Below are positions 62,682 through 64,000 of a stretch of 64,000 nt of DNA, piece after piece; positions within the stretch are counted from its first letter, which is position 1, and every line of letters starts with the position of its first letter. The position numbers were made by a program, and so were the translations under genes. The notes beneath the pieces were generated by a model. The model was not told the DNA's origin. It was given only the letters and a program-made list of their open reading frames with translations, and ran no database searches. The stretch is from CAVPFA01 sp963703655 (GTDB lineage Bacteria; Actinomycetota; Acidimicrobiia; Acidimicrobiales; Bog-793): positions 782,632 to 846,631 of the forward strand of contig CAVPFA010000004.1 in the NCBI GenBank assembly GCA_963703655.1, read 5' to 3'.

Positions 62682-63773
62682 GTCCAGTTCCAGACCCAGC
62701 CCGGGGCCGCTCGGTGCCCTTAAGAGCCCTTTCTCGGCTTGGGGGTAGCCTTCGAGAAATATTTCGCGCAGGGGATTATCAATAAACATGTACTCCAGCG
62801 CTAGAAGCGTCGGTGCGGCGGCGGCAACATGCAGAGCAGCTAGCTGCGAAAGACCGCCCGAGAACCCCGTATGAGGAGCATAAGCAAGGTTGGCTGCGTA
62901 CGTCAGTGTCCAAATTTGCCGTGCGCCCGTTATCCCTCCGCACCGAGCGACGTCTGGCTGTACGACGTCGATCAGCCGTTCCGTAATCAATGGGGCAAGG
63001 GTAAAGATCCCGAAATCAGTTTCGCCGCGCGCAAGGGGCACACTCGTCATTCCATGAAGTCGCCGGTAACCAGCAACATCGTCAGGCGGCACAGGCTCCT
63101 CAAACCAACGGATATCCAGACCCTCCATCGCCCTTGCTATCCAAAGGGCCTCCGATGCTTGATAGCTCCCATTGGCATCGACGACGAGCACCAAATCGGA
63201 CCCGACGGTCTCGCGAATACCCGCCAGAGCTCGGAGGTCAGCGGCGCTGCCGCCATCAGCGGCTGGGCGGCCGATCTTGACCTTGATGCACCCAAATCCT
63301 TGCTCCTGCTGTTCTGCGGCTTGCGCGCACATGGTACTGATATCTGAAATGTAGATAGACGACGCGTAACATGGAACAGCAAGGCGACCCGCCCCTGCAA
63401 GCAATTGCCACACTGGGCGGTCCTCCGCCTTGCCGAGGAGATCCCAGAGAGCTATGTCGATACCGCTGATGGCCTCCATCACGACGCCTGCAGTGTGGCC
63501 CCAGCGCCGTAGTTGATCGACCATTCGAACCCACAAGCCCTCGATGTTCCGGGCATCCTCACCAACGATGACATTAGCCAATAGGTCCTCGACTGCGGCC
63601 GCCGTCATGGCAGCACCCCGCCGACTTATGGCCTCGCCGTAACCGACAAGGCCATCATCACCTCGGACCTCGACCAGGACCATACTGAAGCTATCGAAGC
63701 GACCGATACCAAAGACGACAGGGTTCTCTGGACTCGCAGCGAGTACCTTTGCCGTAACAGACCTGATCTTCAC
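62649..63773 (-). CDS. Enolase-superfamily enzyme, mandelate racemase type
   Basis: A 374-aa enzyme of the mandelate racemase/muconate lactonizing group. The general base pair is in GCIKVKIG (KxK, about residue 165), metal ligands are Asp in LVVDANGSY, Glu in RWFEEPVPPDD and Glu in ARGETDFG, and the Asp-His dyad is in QPDVARCGG and YAPHTGFSGG, which marks the mandelate racemase subgroup with its acid-sugar dehydratases. GTG at 63773 has a perfect aggagg seven bases upstream. Dehydration of a sugar acid made by the nearby oxidoreductases is the most likely role. Confidence 0.9.
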   Translation of the reverse strand: MKIRSVTAKVLAASPENPVVFGIGRFDSFSMVLVEVRGDDGLVGYGEAISRRGAAMTAAAVEDLLANVIVGEDARNIEGLWVRMVDQLRRWGHTAGVVMEAISGIDIALWDLLGKAEDRPVWQLLAGAGRLAVPCYASSIYISDISTMCAQAAEQQEQGFGCIKVKIGRPAADGGSAADLRALAGIRETVGSDLVLVVDANGSYQASEALWIARAMEGLDIRWFEEPVPPDDVAGYRRLHGMTSVPLARGETDFGIFTLAPLITERLIDVVQPDVARCGGITGARQIWTLTYAANLAYAPHTGFSGGLSQLAALHVAAAAPTLLALEYMFIDNPLREIFLEGYPQAEKGLLRAPSGPGLGLELDSAKVARYTVQ

Positions 63774-64000
63774 CCTCTATCCTCCTAGGCAGCGGAGCTC
63801 TCCACATTAGGGGCTCGCCGCACGATAATCCGCGCGTTCGCACGAGCTATCGGATTACCGGCTCGACGTTGACGAGGTGACCCTCGATCCCGTCTTGGGC
63901 CAGCCCGGCCCTGAACTACCAGTTGCATGACCACGAAAGGTAGTTCGAGGTTGTATCACTCATGGGGCGTGGTCGGTTGGGAAACTGCGCGATCTAAATT
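63774..64000. other. Right edge without recognisable gene
   Basis: Apart from the ribosome binding site of the enolase-family gene, nothing is seen. Frames on both strands are short and broken. Confidence 0.45.

Noticed and set aside
1..64000. CRISPR arrays, tRNA or rRNA genes, riboswitches
   Set aside because: No regularly spaced repeats, no tRNA cloverleaf with CCA-type end and no rRNA-like sequence were recognised; weak RNA structures could be missed without a covariance search.

Overview
The window is high-GC DNA with actinobacterial habits: GTG and TTG starts, ATGA/GTGA start-stop overlaps, a WhiB remnant, a mycothiol-type DinB-fold enzyme, and several promoters placed so close to the start codon that the mRNA would be leaderless. 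It cannot be placed to genus by reading. No rRNA, tRNA, CRISPR array or intact mobile element was seen; the only transposon trace is an IS110-type transposase remnant. The content is dominated by uptake and catabolism of small organic compounds, with two signalling blocks.

Layout. 0-7 kb: end of an oligopeptide-type ABC transporter (ATPase, two permeases, binding protein), then a lactonase-like metallo-beta-lactamase-fold hydrolase, the E1 alpha and beta subunits of a 2-oxoacid dehydrogenase and a free-standing lipoyl domain. 7-13 kb: an SGNH hydrolase, then a tight operon of membrane acyltransferase, histidine phosphatase, adenylate-forming ligase, phosphosulfolactate synthase (ComA family) and a VOC protein. 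The acyltransferase and the ligase share a duplicated N-terminal leader of about 41 residues. 13-18 kb, minus strand: a TIR-transmembrane-WD40 protein and a TPR/SLOG-like/class III cyclase protein. 18-25 kb: orphan binding lipoprotein, VOC protein, cyclase-family gene remnant, an unusual cytochrome P450, a Gfo/Idh/MocA oxidoreductase and the IS110 remnant.

25-34 kb is a sugar locus: sugar-binding protein and two MalFG-type permeases, three more Gfo/Idh/MocA oxidoreductases, a GntR/UTRA regulator and a double cupin, the last two driven by overlapping divergent promoters. 34-41 kb: ROK and WhiB remnants, a serine hydrolase, a DinB-fold protein, and an HD-GYP protein, histidine kinase and two response regulators. 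41-47 kb, minus strand: an allantoin operon (allantoinase, racemase, allantoicase, allantoate amidohydrolase) ending in a ketol-acid-reductoisomerase-like enzyme.

47-64 kb is a long catabolic island: TIM-barrel epimerases, a PfkB kinase fused to SIS domains (resembling a fusion of fructoselysine kinase and deglycase), a FadR-type regulator, a Tat-exported binding protein, an eIF2B-like sugar isomerase coupled to a second PfkB kinase, a cupin, two Gfo/Idh/MocA enzymes, a Tm-1-like/PEP-hydrolase-like fusion, a binding-protein-fold protein without signal peptide, a Rdx-family protein and an enolase-superfamily enzyme. Together they look like an undescribed route for phosphorylating, isomerising and oxidising an unusual sugar or sugar conjugate.

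At least six otherwise normal genes are broken by a net +1 base, often in a short homopolymer. This may be assembly error rather than gene decay, and should be settled from raw reads before the breaks are interpreted.
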